Virus record (IMG/VR): IMGVR_UViG_3300033150_001005
Coordinates: 1 to 57,402 of that record
Source of the DNA: a virus
Direction: 5' to 3' (one strand)
DNA length: 57,402 nucleotides
In this document: positions 25,655-32,573 of the stretch, piece by piece
How positions within the stretch are numbered: position 1 is the stretch's first letter
Layout of the letters: every line of letters begins with the position of its first letter
Notes under the pieces: model-generated
What the model saw: only the letters and a program-made list of their open reading frames with translations
What the model was told of the DNA's origin: nothing
Databases searched by the model: none
Made by a program: the position numbers and the translations under genes

Positions 25655-27003
25655 CAGCTTGCCTTCTTCAATGCCCGCAGATCACACTTGCGCTTGGTCA
25701 TTTGCACGATCTTCCACGGCTTTGCCTTCGGGGCACCACAGTAACGATCCGGTCCGCCAAATTGTCGCAGCCCTTCAATGACTGCGCGCTTGTCGGTCAC
25801 AGTCACTCGCCCGTCGTGAACCCTGTAGGCCTTCCGGCGCCTCCACTCGCCGATGATGTCCACAGCCTCAAGCCCCGCGCGAAGTGAAACCATTGACATT
25901 ACCCGCATTTCCGGAGAGTAAACGCGGGTCCGCTCAGCCATCTTGACCGGCCAACTCCGCTCATCACCGCGTCCAAAAAACTCCACCCACTTGCCTCGAT
26001 AATCTCGTTCCCAGTGGACGACGGCATCCTCCATCACGGTATGAGGAGTGGGCATAAACACCGACGGTGACGGTTTGAGCAGGAAATCGCTAGCCCCCGG
26101 CAGTTCCGAGATTTTCATGAGCGTCTCGCGGAACTCTGCCCAGTCGTCCTCAGTCTCGCCCGGCAGGTCCAGGATGAGATACATGAATAATCCCTTCCGC
26201 TTCAGAGCAATCGCCTTACGAGCGGCCTCCACCACTTGCTCATTCGTGTACGGTTTGCGCACCGACTGGCGGAGCCTTTCAGACAGACCTTCAACGCCAA
26301 CCCGCGGAACGCTATCGCTGCGCTTTTCGATTCGATCAAGCCTTACATCCGAGTCAACCCGGATCTTGCCCATTCGGTGGCATATTGCCGTTAGCTCATC
26401 GTCCGCCTTGTGCATCGTCGGTTCCGGAGCAAATAGCGAAACCCGCTTGCCCTTGGTTGACCAGAGCAGCTTCCGCGCCTCGTCGAGCGGCAGTTCACGA
26501 TACGGCTTCAACTGCGCCACAGCACAGAACGTGCAAGGCATCCGGCAGCCCCTGGCTACCTCGATACGAGCAATGCCATTGGTCTCATGGAGAAACGGCG
26601 GCAGTTGCTCGGCATTTCCCCAGCGGACAGATCGCTGGTCCTCAGACGTCAACACGTACGGACTCTCGCGGCCCTCGACGGCATCTTCAATCGCAACCTC
26701 CCCATCGCCCACCACGACCGCGTCAGCGAAAGGCAAGAATACAACTGGGTTGAACGCGTTGAAGCCGCCAACAACAATCCGCGGGCGCGGCTGACGATCC
26801 TTGCGGATACCGGCCTTCTGCAAAAAATCAGCTAGCGCATACAGGTGTTCCCACCAGAAGCAGGAGAAAACCAGCGTGTCAACGTATCGGGCCGTCCTCG
26901 GGGTAACCCGGAAAACCTCATGCTTGCCTCTGAGCACGTGCAGGCAAAGCGCCAACCCATATGCCAGATCATCGCGCCCGAAAGTCAGATACCCGATTCT
27001 CAC
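25654..27003 (-). CDS. Radical SAM enzyme with B12-binding-like N-terminus
   Basis: 449 residues from a GTG at 27003 overlapping the ParB-like stop (GTGA). An N-terminal Rossmann-like part (RIGYLTFGRDDLAYGLALCL, DTLVFSCFWWEHLYALADFL, RIVVGGFNAFNP, ADAVVVGDGEVAIEDAVEG) resembles the cobalamin-binding region of B12-dependent radical SAM proteins but lacks an obvious DxHxxG. The cluster motif is ARGCRMPCTFCAVAQ (Cx3Cx2C), followed by YLILDLPGETEDDWAEFRET. It would cleave SAM at a 4Fe-4S cluster to start a radical reaction; substrate unknown. Its overlap with ParB-like and terminase genes is unusual and suggests a nucleic-acid or virion substrate (inference). Confidence 0.9.
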   Translation of the reverse strand: MRIGYLTFGRDDLAYGLALCLHVLRGKHEVFRVTPRTARYVDTLVFSCFWWEHLYALADFLQKAGIRKDRQPRPRIVVGGFNAFNPVVFLPFADAVVVGDGEVAIEDAVEGRESPYVLTSEDQRSVRWGNAEQLPPFLHETNGIARIEVARGCRMPCTFCAVAQLKPYRELPLDEARKLLWSTKGKRVSLFAPEPTMHKADDELTAICHRMGKIRVDSDVRLDRIEKRSDSVPRVGVEGLSERLRQSVRKPYTNEQVVEAARKAIALKRKGLFMYLILDLPGETEDDWAEFRETLMKISELPGASDFLLKPSPSVFMPTPHTVMEDAVVHWERDYRGKWVEFFGRGDERSWPVKMAERTRVYSPEMRVMSMVSLRAGLEAVDIIGEWRRRKAYRVHDGRVTVTDKRAVIEGLRQFGGPDRYCGAPKAKPWKIVQMTKRKCDLRALKKAS

Positions 27004-27590
27004 TCCTGCACCTTGTATTTGCACTCATAGGTCTTGACCATCTGCTCAAGCACTCGAGTGATCTCCTGCCGCTTTGCAAGCCATATGCCAGGATGAAAGG
27101 TCATGCCCACCTTTACGCCAGGCTCGACCTCCGGGACATCGACAGGGAGATCCGCGTCCGCGTCTCCGATGCCCTGTTCACCGCGAATCAGATCCTCCAC
27201 CGCCGATGAGTCAACCTGTCCGATATCCGCAACTAGACCGGAGAGAATCTCTTCGTCCGGAACGGCCATGGCGCCCAGCGGATCGAATGTCGCAATAATC
27301 AGCTTTTCCTCGTCTTCGTCCAGATCAACATAGGTAACCGGAACCTTCTCCCCACGCGAAATCGCCATGGCGACGCGCGCGTGACCGTCGATGACGTAGC
27401 CGGTGCGTTTATTGACGATCACCCGTTGCACCCAACCAACCTGATCCAAGACGCCCGCCAGCGCATCTTGCTGGGCCTTCGGGTGAATGCGCCAGTTATG
27501 CGGGTTCGCCAACAATTGATCGGCGTCAACCTCGTCCTGACCGACTATCCGGTTTTGCCACTGCCGGGGTTGTGCTTTCTTACGGGCCAT
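27000..27590 (-). CDS. ParB/Srx-like nuclease-fold protein
   Basis: 196 residues from MARKKAQPRQWQNR. VDADQLLANPHNWRIHPKAQ, GWVQRVIVNKRTGYVIDGHA, RVAMAISRGEKVPVTYVDLD is the ParB N-terminal (Srx fold) pattern with the GHxR box (DGHARV). Phage copies often sit beside methyltransferases or terminases. No helix-turn-helix segment typical of partition ParB is present, so a nucleotide-dependent enzyme role is more likely than partition. The preceding gap (27594-27701) holds no gene, only GC-rich short repeats. Confidence 0.83.
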   Translation of the reverse strand: MARKKAQPRQWQNRIVGQDEVDADQLLANPHNWRIHPKAQQDALAGVLDQVGWVQRVIVNKRTGYVIDGHARVAMAISRGEKVPVTYVDLDEDEEKLIIATFDPLGAMAVPDEEILSGLVADIGQVDSSAVEDLIRGEQGIGDADADLPVDVPEVEPGVKVGMTFHPGIWLAKRQEITRVLEQMVKTYECKYKVQE

Positions 27591-27701
27591 CAAGCGAGCA
27601 TCCCCTTAAAAACCTGCGCGCGCATAAAATTGACTCGTCGCACGGTCTCGCGCCGCACTGCGCAGATTTTGCGCCGTGCCCCTCCCTTTACTTTCAACAA
27701 C

Positions 27702-28076
27702 TTAGCGCCGCTTGCTGCGATACCAACCCCGCTCCGGCTCAATCTCGTCATGGCACTGGCGGCACAGCGGCATCAGGTTCGCCGGATCGTAGGCTAGCCC
27801 CGGTGCCTCCCGGACGGGGCGGACGTGATGAACTTCTGTCGCCAATCGCGTTCGCCCGGCCTCCTTGCAGCGCTGGCACAACGGATGTTTGGCGAGTACG
27901 ATTCGCCGCACTTTCCGCCATCGGGCATCGTAGCCTCGTTGTGCTGCGCTTCCGCGCACTTCATCGGCTGCTTTCGCATCAGCTCGCTTATGTCGCGGGC
28001 AGTAGCCGCCCGTTCCGGCCCGGACCAGTTCAGTGCAACCGGGCTTGCGGCATGGACGGAGCGGAGCTTGTGCCAT
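27702..28076 (-). CDS. HNH endonuclease
   Basis: 124 residues from MAQAPLRPCRKPGC. Two zinc pairs (CRKPGC, CQRC/CRQC) and the HNH core TEVHHVRPVREAPGLAYDPA, NLMPLCRQCHDEIE. HNH proteins of this kind lie just upstream of terminase genes in many HK97-like phages and assist DNA cleavage in packaging. Stop-to-start distance with the upstream gene is one base. Confidence 0.9.
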   Translation of the reverse strand: MAQAPLRPCRKPGCTELVRAGTGGYCPRHKRADAKAADEVRGSAAQRGYDARWRKVRRIVLAKHPLCQRCKEAGRTRLATEVHHVRPVREAPGLAYDPANLMPLCRQCHDEIEPERGWYRSKRR

Positions 28077-28077
28077 G

Positions 28078-28389
28078 TCAGCCCAGATTGCGGGGGATAT
28101 TGAGGACCGGGAAGTCCACACCGGGCCAAGTTCTATGGACTCCGCCTTGCCGGTCAGAGGCTCCACCCAGCCGCTCCACCGAGTAATAGAGCACGTTGCC
28201 GCCGCTATCCGCGATCAGTTGCCAGCGATTGGATTGCTTGTCAACGAACTCCAATCGGTAATAGGTTGTAGTGCCATAGCGCAGCGCGGCAAGAAAATCA
28301 ACATGCGATGCAATCACCGCATGGTCGGCGTGCTTGTCCAGAATCCTGGTCCCCTTCGGGGAGCCGTCCGAATCGACGTGTGGAAACAT
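28078..28389 (-). CDS. Unknown phage protein
   Basis: 103 residues from MFPHVDSDGSPKGTRILDKH; a start ten codons upstream is possible but lies beyond a good AAGGA site. VDFLAALRYGTTTYYRLEFV and WQLIADSGGNVLYYSVERLG suggest a mixed alpha/beta protein. Not recognised. It is co-directional with and adjacent to the HNH gene. Confidence 0.6.
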   Translation of the reverse strand: MFPHVDSDGSPKGTRILDKHADHAVIASHVDFLAALRYGTTTYYRLEFVDKQSNRWQLIADSGGNVLYYSVERLGGASDRQGGVHRTWPGVDFPVLNIPRNLG

Positions 28390-28595
28390 ATATTCCTTGT
28401 GCGACAGTAGCGGCGCCACCCGCTGGCTTAAGGCGGGTGCTTGCTACACCCTGACGGCTTGCGCCGCCCCACGCGCTGCCGCGACCACGTGGCCCACTAT
28501 AACCCGCCGGAGGGACCTTTCAGCCGCGAATCCGGAAGCGACCGGTCCATGTCCGGCGGGCAGTAAGGCGATCCCAAAGGACCGCCGGAGAAGAC
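28390..28595. other. 206-bp gap with a hairpin
   Basis: No convincing gene on either strand. A 7-bp inverted repeat (CACCCGC / GCGGGTG on the minus strand, loop 9) lies near 28413-28435, just upstream of the next minus gene. Several short GCCGG/CCGGC repeats occur. Possible leader or cos region; nothing decisive. Confidence 0.35.
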
Positions 28596-28868
28596 CTACG
28601 CCCGGAATGTGCCGGGGTCAGTCTTCAATTCTTTGAACGCACGCCGCAATCTTCGCATCTCCGCATCCACGTCGATACCGTGATGCTGCGCCCAGCGCTT
28701 GCCCAATGTGTGTACCGCTTCCCGATACGGCCACTGGTGATGCTCCCGGCACAGCGGAATTGCTTGACTGTCGGGAGCCTTGCGCCCAAAGGCTCGCGGC
28801 CCGTAGTGGTGCGCTTCAACCGGGCGCTTGCCGCAGATCAGACAGGGCTGCTGGCGAATCCATTCCAT
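28596..28868 (-). CDS. HNH-type endonuclease (small, RecA-dependent-nuclease-like core)
   Basis: 90 residues from MEWIRQQPCLICGKRPVEAH. The frame is open upstream but that part is the tRNA-Gln gene, so this ATG, 14 bases after the tRNA 3' end, is the start. CLICGK, VEAHHYGPRAFGRKAPDSQA, IPLCREHHQWPY form the Cys/His HNH metal core. WAQHHGIDVDAEMRRLRRAF is a helical tail. Possibly linked to packaging or homing; the tRNA next to it may be part of a mobile unit. Confidence 0.85.
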   Translation of the reverse strand: MEWIRQQPCLICGKRPVEAHHYGPRAFGRKAPDSQAIPLCREHHQWPYREAVHTLGKRWAQHHGIDVDAEMRRLRRAFKELKTDPGTFRA

Positions 28869-28882
28869 GTACTTCCGGTCTC

Positions 28883-28956
28883 TGGCTGGAGCGCGGGGGC
28901 TCGAACCCCGATCCCCGGAATCAAAGCCCGGTATCCTCCCATTGGACGACGCTCCA
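28883..28956 (-). tRNA. tRNA-Gln (anticodon TTG)
   Basis: Full cloverleaf on the minus strand: acceptor TGGAGCG/CGCTCCA (7 pairs), D arm GTCC/GGAT, anticodon arm CCGGG-CTTTGAT-TCCGG with anticodon TTG, short variable loop, T arm CGGGG-TTCGAGC-CCCCG, discriminator G and an encoded CCA. About 74 nt. It is embedded in the late minus-strand transcript, seven bases after an unknown gene. It may supply CAA decoding or be a relic/target of integration. Confidence 0.93.
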
Positions 28957-28963
28957 TGGCTGA

Positions 28964-29143
28964 TCATCGCCACGGCGGCGGCTCGCCATGCTTGGAGCCC
29001 ATCTGATAGCGCCAGACGGCAATGGCTTCCTCCTCGCTGTCGAAGCCCGCTATTTCCCAGAGGGGAGCGGTGGCGGGGGGCAAATCCGCCTGGATTCCTT
29101 CAATGTCCAAACCTTCAGCCCGTTGTCGAGTCTCTGCTGCCAT
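28964..29143 (-). CDS. Small unknown protein
   Basis: 59 residues: MAAETRQRAEGLDIEGIQAD, LPPATAPLWEIAGFDSEEEA, IAVWRYQMGSKHGEPPPWR. The ATG has no strong RBS. The codon pattern is good and the C-terminus (Trp/Tyr, GEPPPW) is phage-like. It overlaps the 3' part of the gene above by ~94 bases and is followed by the tRNA. Confidence 0.6.
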   Translation of the reverse strand: MAAETRQRAEGLDIEGIQADLPPATAPLWEIAGFDSEEEAIAVWRYQMGSKHGEPPPWR

Positions 29144-29388
29144 GAATATCTCGTGCCGGCCAGTTGCCCCAGCGTGATCGGTGGTGGATCAAATGGCCGG
29201 CGATAGCGGATCGCCCGCACGGGCTTTCCCTTCCGGGTCCGCACCACCCGCACCATGCCGGCGGCTTCCATCCGCTTGATCTTCGCCAGACTCCACCAGC
29301 CCAGCAACTCGCCGTCATAGCGGTACAACCGAATTAGATTCGCCGACAAATCGCCTATGTGCTTTATCCGCCGCCACATAGCGGCCAT
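29050..29388 (-). CDS. Unknown basic protein
   Basis: 112 residues. SLAKIKRMEAAGMVRVVRTR resembles a winged-helix recognition part, and the protein is strongly basic. The last ~30 residues lie in the overlap with the 59-residue gene and look less protein-like, so the true C-terminus may have changed by a frameshift. Function unknown. Confidence 0.5.
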   Translation of the reverse strand: MAAMWRRIKHIGDLSANLIRLYRYDGELLGWWSLAKIKRMEAAGMVRVVRTRKGKPVRAIRYRRPFDPPPITLGQLAGTRYSWQQRLDNGLKVWTLKESRRICPPPPLPSGK

Positions 29389-29425
29389 GCGGGAGATGGA
29401 TTAACGACCGTCCCGGCGGTCGATG

Positions 29426-29692
29426 CTAGCTGGCGGTCACAAGCCGCGCATACTCGGCCCTTGCTTGCGCTCTGATCTCGCGCTTGCCTTGGCGTGAAAC
29501 CACATCTATGGTTCGGAAGTACTTCGATCTGCGCATCGGCACCCACTCATAGAGGCGATCAGCTTGACTTGCCACCAGGGGGTCAACCATCCTACTCTCC
29601 TCCTCTTCGCGCCCGCACTCCCAACATTGGTTGATCAGACCGGGCTTCCCGGGGTCTGGGGTGAACTCTTCGCCACACACCGCGCAGATCAT
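29426..29692 (-). CDS. Zinc-ribbon protein
   Basis: 88 residues. MICAVCGEEFTPDPGKPGLI, NQCWECGREEEES gives two CxxC knuckles about 20 residues apart, a short zinc ribbon; the rest is helical (REIRAQARAEYARLVTAS). Could be a small regulator. It is co-directional with the split sigma genes upstream. Confidence 0.65.
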   Translation of the reverse strand: MICAVCGEEFTPDPGKPGLINQCWECGREEEESRMVDPLVASQADRLYEWVPMRRSKYFRTIDVVSRQGKREIRAQARAEYARLVTAS

Positions 29693-29747
29693 GATGTATT
29701 CTTCCCCTCATCCGGGTAGTAGAACAGCGATGGCGAATTTTACGCCT

Positions 29748-29969
29748 TCAGGACAGGATTTTTTTGATTTTGTGCCGCGCTTGCTTTCGTAGATCCGAGA
29801 TCCATTGTTGGCCGACGCCAACAATCCGGGCCGCCTCCGCCTGTGTAAAACCCAGCACGTCGCAATACAGAAAGGCATCCCGCTCCTTCGGGGGGAGCTG
29901 TTTCATTGCCGCCCGGAGCGATAGTCGGGCGATGATCGCATCCTCAGAATTTCTCACGGTGGTTCTCAT
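29748..29969 (-). CDS. Sigma-factor region 4-like protein (half of a split sigma)
   Basis: 73 residues from ATG 29969 (a TTG one codon earlier is possible). ALKQ-type start AAMKQLPPKERDAFLYCDVL then GFTQAEAARIVGVGQQWISD, LRKQARHKIKKIL is a sigma-70 region 4 helix-turn-helix, which reads the -35 element. It has no region 2; that is encoded just upstream in a different frame overlapping by ~26 bases. Expected partner of RNA polymerase for late transcription. Confidence 0.85.
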   Translation of the reverse strand: MRTTVRNSEDAIIARLSLRAAMKQLPPKERDAFLYCDVLGFTQAEAARIVGVGQQWISDLRKQARHKIKKILS

Positions 29970-30264
29970 CAAACATTTCTCTCCAGGGTTTACGCTTGCG
30001 CCAATGGCGTACCTCGCCGCGAATTGAGCGTTTCATCCGCTGCTTGGCATTGCAAAGGATATGCGTCAGTTTGGTCCGCCCCCACGCCAAATCCAGCACG
30101 AGCGAGTAATTCCCCACGGCAACCAGCTCGTCTCGCTCTACCGTGGGCCGCTGCCCTGCCCGGATCATCCGATTCGCCAGACGCCGAATGTACGGCATGT
30201 ATTCCCGCACCAGGCGGTCTCTCTCTTCGATTGTCATGGCGGATCGTTTGGACGACTGGGGCAT
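29944..30264 (-). CDS. Sigma-factor region 2-like protein (half of a split sigma)
   Basis: 106 residues. DRLVREYMPYIRRLANRMIR, VERDELVAVGNYSLVLDLAW, HILCNAKQRMKRSIRGEVRH, WRKRK matches sigma-70 region 2, which binds the beta' coiled coil and melts the -10 element. It stops at 29944 inside the start of the region 4 gene, which is in the +1 frame. The stop context (TTCTGAG) is not a strong programmed shift site, so two polypeptides made by coupled translation are more likely than one fused protein. An internal start at MTIEERDRL is possible. It is the first gene of the minus-strand late block. Confidence 0.82.
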   Translation of the reverse strand: MPQSSKRSAMTIEERDRLVREYMPYIRRLANRMIRAGQRPTVERDELVAVGNYSLVLDLAWGRTKLTHILCNAKQRMKRSIRGEVRHWRKRKPWREMFDENHREKF

Positions 30265-30436
30265 GGCGAGACAGTTAGACCTTCAATCTCCCCAGTCACC
30301 GGCCCGCGTGGGGGGCGCCAGACCGGCTACACTTTCATTCTGCCACATCATAAAGCAATTTGCAACAGAAATGTTTTTGCGCCCCAATGTACACTGGAGC
30401 ACAAAGGAGTCGCTGCTGCAAAGCGGCAAGCGGGCA

Positions 30437-30471
30437 TTGCCTAACAGACCTGTAAGATGTACAATGGGGGC
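30437..30471 (+). promoter_or_regulatory. Promoter for the plus-strand block, likely leaderless transcript
   Basis: TTGCCT (-35, 30437-30442), 17-bp spacer, TACAAT (-10, 30460-30465). Transcription would begin at about 30472, exactly the ATG of the downstream gene, so the messenger may be leaderless. The 170-base stretch between this and the sigma gene start at 30264 is AT-richer and carries no gene on either strand; it is the divergent control region of both blocks. Confidence 0.6.
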
Positions 30472-30699
30472 ATGAGCGGCAGTGCGCCCTCACAAAAAGA
30501 TCCTACTGCCATCGCCCGGGGGCGGCTCGGGGGATTGGCCGCCGCCCGCAACATGACCGCCGCACAGCGCTCGGAGCGGGCGCGCAAGGCTGGACACGGG
30601 CGGAAGCTGAAATGCACCTGCGGGCACTGCCCCACCTGCTACCAGCGCGAGTATCACCGCCGCTGGCGCGCCGCCCGCAGGCGAACAAACGGCGAATAA
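30472..30699 (+). CDS. Small basic zinc-finger protein
   Basis: 75 residues from MSGSAPSQKDPTAIARGRLG; an ATG 5 codons earlier overlaps the -10 element and is unlikely. GRLGGLAAARNMTAAQRSER resembles plasmid/phage 'GGxAAA' DNA-binding helices; the end has CTCGHCPTCYQREYHRRWRA, a CxCxxCxxC zinc site, and is highly basic. Possibly a regulator of the plus-strand block. Confidence 0.72.
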   Translation: MSGSAPSQKDPTAIARGRLGGLAAARNMTAAQRSERARKAGHGRKLKCTCGHCPTCYQREYHRRWRAARRRTNGE

Positions 30700-30739
30700 A
30701 AAAAGTGAAAAAAAATTGAACTTTCGCCTTCTCTTCGCC

Positions 30740-30768
30740 TTGACAACTTAGAGCAGACCTGCGAAAAT
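30740..30768 (+). promoter_or_regulatory. Weak promoter candidate upstream of the HNH gene
   Basis: A perfect -35 hexamer TTGACA at 30740-30745 follows a run of A. The best -10 options 17-19 bases on (GAAAAT or AAATAT) are poor. The intergenic stretch 30700-30774 is otherwise AT-rich with CTTCGCCTT repeats. Confidence 0.35.
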
Positions 30769-30774
30769 ATAAGC

Positions 30775-31200
30775 ATGATGAGGCGGACAGAATCTAGGGC
30801 AGCCCGGAACAGGAACGACGCCTGGACGGGCATGAACTGGATTCGCCGCGAGAAGCGGCTCGCCATCTATCTCCGCGATGGGCTGGCGTGCTGCTACTGC
30901 GGCGCCTCGGTCGAGGACGGCGCCAAGCTGACCCTCGACCACCTCACGCCGGATAGCCGGGGCGGCGGGAACGAGGCGAGCAACCTTGTGACCTGCTGCC
31001 ACCGGTGCAATTCGGCTCGCGGCAATCGCCCGTGGCGGAAATTCGCTGGGGCGGTCGCCGAGTACCTCAACCACGGGATCGCGGCGGATGACATCATCCG
31101 CCACATCCAAAATACCCGCCGCCGGGCACTGGATGTCCAGGCGGCGAAGGAACTGATCGCGCGCCGCGGCGGATTCACCGCGGCGCTGAAAGGAAAATGA
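30775..31200 (+). CDS. HNH endonuclease
   Basis: 141 residues. RREKRLAIYLRDGLACCYCG, KLTLDHLTPDSRGGGNEASN, LVTCCHRCNSARGNRPW is a canonical HNH domain (CxxC, DH, N, CxxC). The helical C-terminus ends TAALKGK. Free-standing HNH of the homing or restriction type in a plus-strand island. It is the second member of a block with shared junction sequences (see repeats). Confidence 0.9.
   Translation: MMRRTESRAARNRNDAWTGMNWIRREKRLAIYLRDGLACCYCGASVEDGAKLTLDHLTPDSRGGGNEASNLVTCCHRCNSARGNRPWRKFAGAVAEYLNHGIAADDIIRHIQNTRRRALDVQAAKELIARRGGFTAALKGK
31178..31200 (+). repeat. 23-bp gene-junction repeat, copy 1
   Basis: Covers the last codons, RBS (AAAGGA) and ATGA junction of one gene with the next. The same 23 bases with one change recur at 31435-31457 at the next gene junction. 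This indicates duplicated gene ends, as if gene units were added in cassette form. Confidence 0.8.
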
Positions 31201-31457
31201 AAATGAAACACCGCTGCGGTCATCAAGCGGTGCTGCCGCCCTATATGGGGCGGGGCGCAGCTCGGCAGAGGCGGATCGCCGCCTATCTGGAGCGGGTATG
31301 CCCGCGATGCGCCGTCGAAGCCGCCCGGCGCCAATGCATGGCGCTGACAAACCTTGATGGTTCGCCAGCGCCGCTTGCATACCGCGAGCGGAAGCTGGCG
31401 GATCGACTTGCGGCGCTGCGGCGGATCTACGGAGCCGCGGCGCTGAAAGGAGAATGA
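31197..31457 (+). CDS. Small cysteine-containing protein
   Basis: 86 residues (or 84 from the second ATG). CGHQAVLPPYMGRGAARQRR, VCPRCAVEAARRQCMALTN contains a Cys/His metal site. The ATG overlaps the HNH stop (ATGA). Its last codons (AALKGE) and RBS duplicate the end of the HNH gene. Function unknown. Confidence 0.65.
   Translation: MKMKHRCGHQAVLPPYMGRGAARQRRIAAYLERVCPRCAVEAARRQCMALTNLDGSPAPLAYRERKLADRLAALRRIYGAAALKGE
31435..31457 (+). repeat. 23-bp gene-junction repeat, copy 2
   Basis: Second copy of the junction found at 31178-31200; one base differs, within the Shine-Dalgarno (GGAG for GGAA). Confidence 0.8.
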
Positions 31458-31460
31458 CAA

Positions 31461-31628
31461 ATGATAGTAATCGAGCAAAGTATTGAGATCCTGGAGGAGA
31501 CCCATGACGGCGATGATCTGACGCCGCAGGACCTGCGGCTCGTTGAAGCCGCTGTCAACGGGTGGTTGAGCGAGACTGGTAAGGTTGCATTCGACGAGCT
31601 GTACCGTCGCGTACAGCGCGGGAGGTGA
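31461..31628 (+). CDS. Small acidic protein
   Basis: 55 residues: MIVIEQSIEILEETHDGDDL, TPQDLRLVEAAVNGWLSETG, KVAFDELYRRVQRGR. RBS AAAGGAGAA lies 8-10 bases before. Helical and acidic; no family recognised. Confidence 0.62.
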   Translation: MIVIEQSIEILEETHDGDDLTPQDLRLVEAAVNGWLSETGKVAFDELYRRVQRGR

Positions 31629-31631
31629 ACC

Positions 31632-31835
31632 GTGGCTGAAATCATCAAGCGAATCAAAGCCTTCGGCGTGCCCTGCACGCTGTGGGCGTCCAAAGATCCC
31701 GAGGGGCGGCGTGTCTACGCCGTCAGCCGCGACCGGGGCGGCGTCGCCGTCGAGCCGCAGGGCGGCTGGCGGTACACCCAGCGCCTCACCCGGCTCGCGG
31801 GCGAGGATGCGACCAAGGCGGAGACGGATGACTGA
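31632..31835 (+). CDS. Small unknown protein
   Basis: 67 residues from a GTG with GGGAGG just upstream, overlapping region of the previous stop. AEIIKRIKAFGVPCTLWASK, DPEGRRVYAVSRDRGGVAVE looks like a small beta protein. The following 70 bases (31836-31905) hold a GGGCG-type hairpin (CGCCCC/GGGGCG) ahead of the next RBS. Confidence 0.62.
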   Translation: MAEIIKRIKAFGVPCTLWASKDPEGRRVYAVSRDRGGVAVEPQGGWRYTQRLTRLAGEDATKAETDD

Positions 31836-31905
31836 TTAAGCCCGCCTCCTCCCCTGATGAGCGCGGGCCGAAACGCCCCACCCGGGGCGTCGGGAGGATA
31901 AAGAC

Positions 31906-32193
31906 ATGAGACTCAGGACCCCTAGCGACATTCAGCAATCGATCGCCCAGTGGCCTGGCTACTGGGCAGCGATGGACCTTCAACCATCCGGCGAGGTCCG
32001 GATTCGCTACTACGACGGCGGCGAGGCAAGCGCCGTCTTCACGCGGCGCGACGCCAATGACTACTACCTATGGAGCGAGACCCGACAGGTCCGGCTCCAG
32101 AACTGGAAGCGGGCGGATGAAATGTGGGAGTTCGTCCGCGAAGTCCTGGACCGCGGACCGGACCGTTACGGGCTCGCGCAGCTCCCCCTCTGA
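31906..32193 (+). CDS. Small unknown protein
   Basis: 95 residues; MRLRTPSDIQQSIAQWPGYW, AAMDLQPSGEVRIRYYDGGE then beta/alpha segments. RBS GGGAGGATAAAG precedes. Not recognised; one of a series of similar-sized proteins in this block. Confidence 0.65.
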   Translation: MRLRTPSDIQQSIAQWPGYWAAMDLQPSGEVRIRYYDGGEASAVFTRRDANDYYLWSETRQVRLQNWKRADEMWEFVREVLDRGPDRYGLAQLPL

Positions 32194-32258
32194 CCCCTCA
32201 CCCCGGCTCACTCACGAAGCGGGCCAGGGTAGGCGGTTAGCCTGAGAAAGGAGAAGCA
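32191..32258 (+). repeat. Intergenic leader repeat, copy 1
   Basis: The whole gap from the stop codon to the RBS resembles the gap at 32571-32641: CTGACC-CTCAC, GCTC-CTCAC, then GCGGTTAGCC-GAG-AAGGAGAA. Inverted segments suggest a hairpin (CCCCGG...). Shared leaders on successive small genes suggest a common RNA-level control or recent gene duplication. Confidence 0.7.
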
Positions 32259-32573
32259 ATGAAGTATATAGTCGATTACGATCCTCCAGAGGGACAGAGC
32301 AGCAGAGTCCCCGGATTCCCGACGCCCCATGAGTTCGCCACGTTAAAAGAGGCTCGCCGGTACATCCGACAGCAACTGGGAGTCCGGCGGCTCCACCCAA
32401 GCCGGCGATGGGACCCCGACATTTACGAGAGCCGGGAAGATTCGACGCTCGTCAGCACCGAAGCGTATTACGAGACGCCTGACGAGGGATGCGGGTCGTA
32501 CTACATCCTTCGGCGCGAAGCTCCTGAGAAGCACTACGATCTCCGGCTGAGGTCTCAGTATGACGTGCTCTGA
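32259..32573 (+). CDS. Small unknown protein
   Basis: 104 residues. YIVDYDPPEGQSSRVPGFPT and YETPDEGCGSYYILRREAPE are Tyr-rich beta segments. Good RBS AAAGGAGAAG. Not recognised. Confidence 0.65.
   Translation: MKYIVDYDPPEGQSSRVPGFPTPHEFATLKEARRYIRQQLGVRRLHPSRRWDPDIYESREDSTLVSTEAYYETPDEGCGSYYILRREAPEKHYDLRLRSQYDVL

Noticed and set aside
27000-27590. ParB-like gene as evidence for plasmid-type partition
   Set aside because: It has only the ParB/Srx catalytic fold without the partition HTH, no ParA is found, and the genome carries an integrase and attP.
29944-29972. Programmed +1 frameshift joining the two sigma halves
   Set aside because: The stop context TTCTGAG does not let the P-site tRNA re-pair well after a +1 slip and no stimulatory Shine-Dalgarno is obvious; two coupled genes fit better.
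30740-30768. Strong sigma-70 promoter before the HNH gene
   Set aside because: The -35 is perfect but no -10 at 16-18 bp is better than three matches, so it is kept only as a weak candidate.
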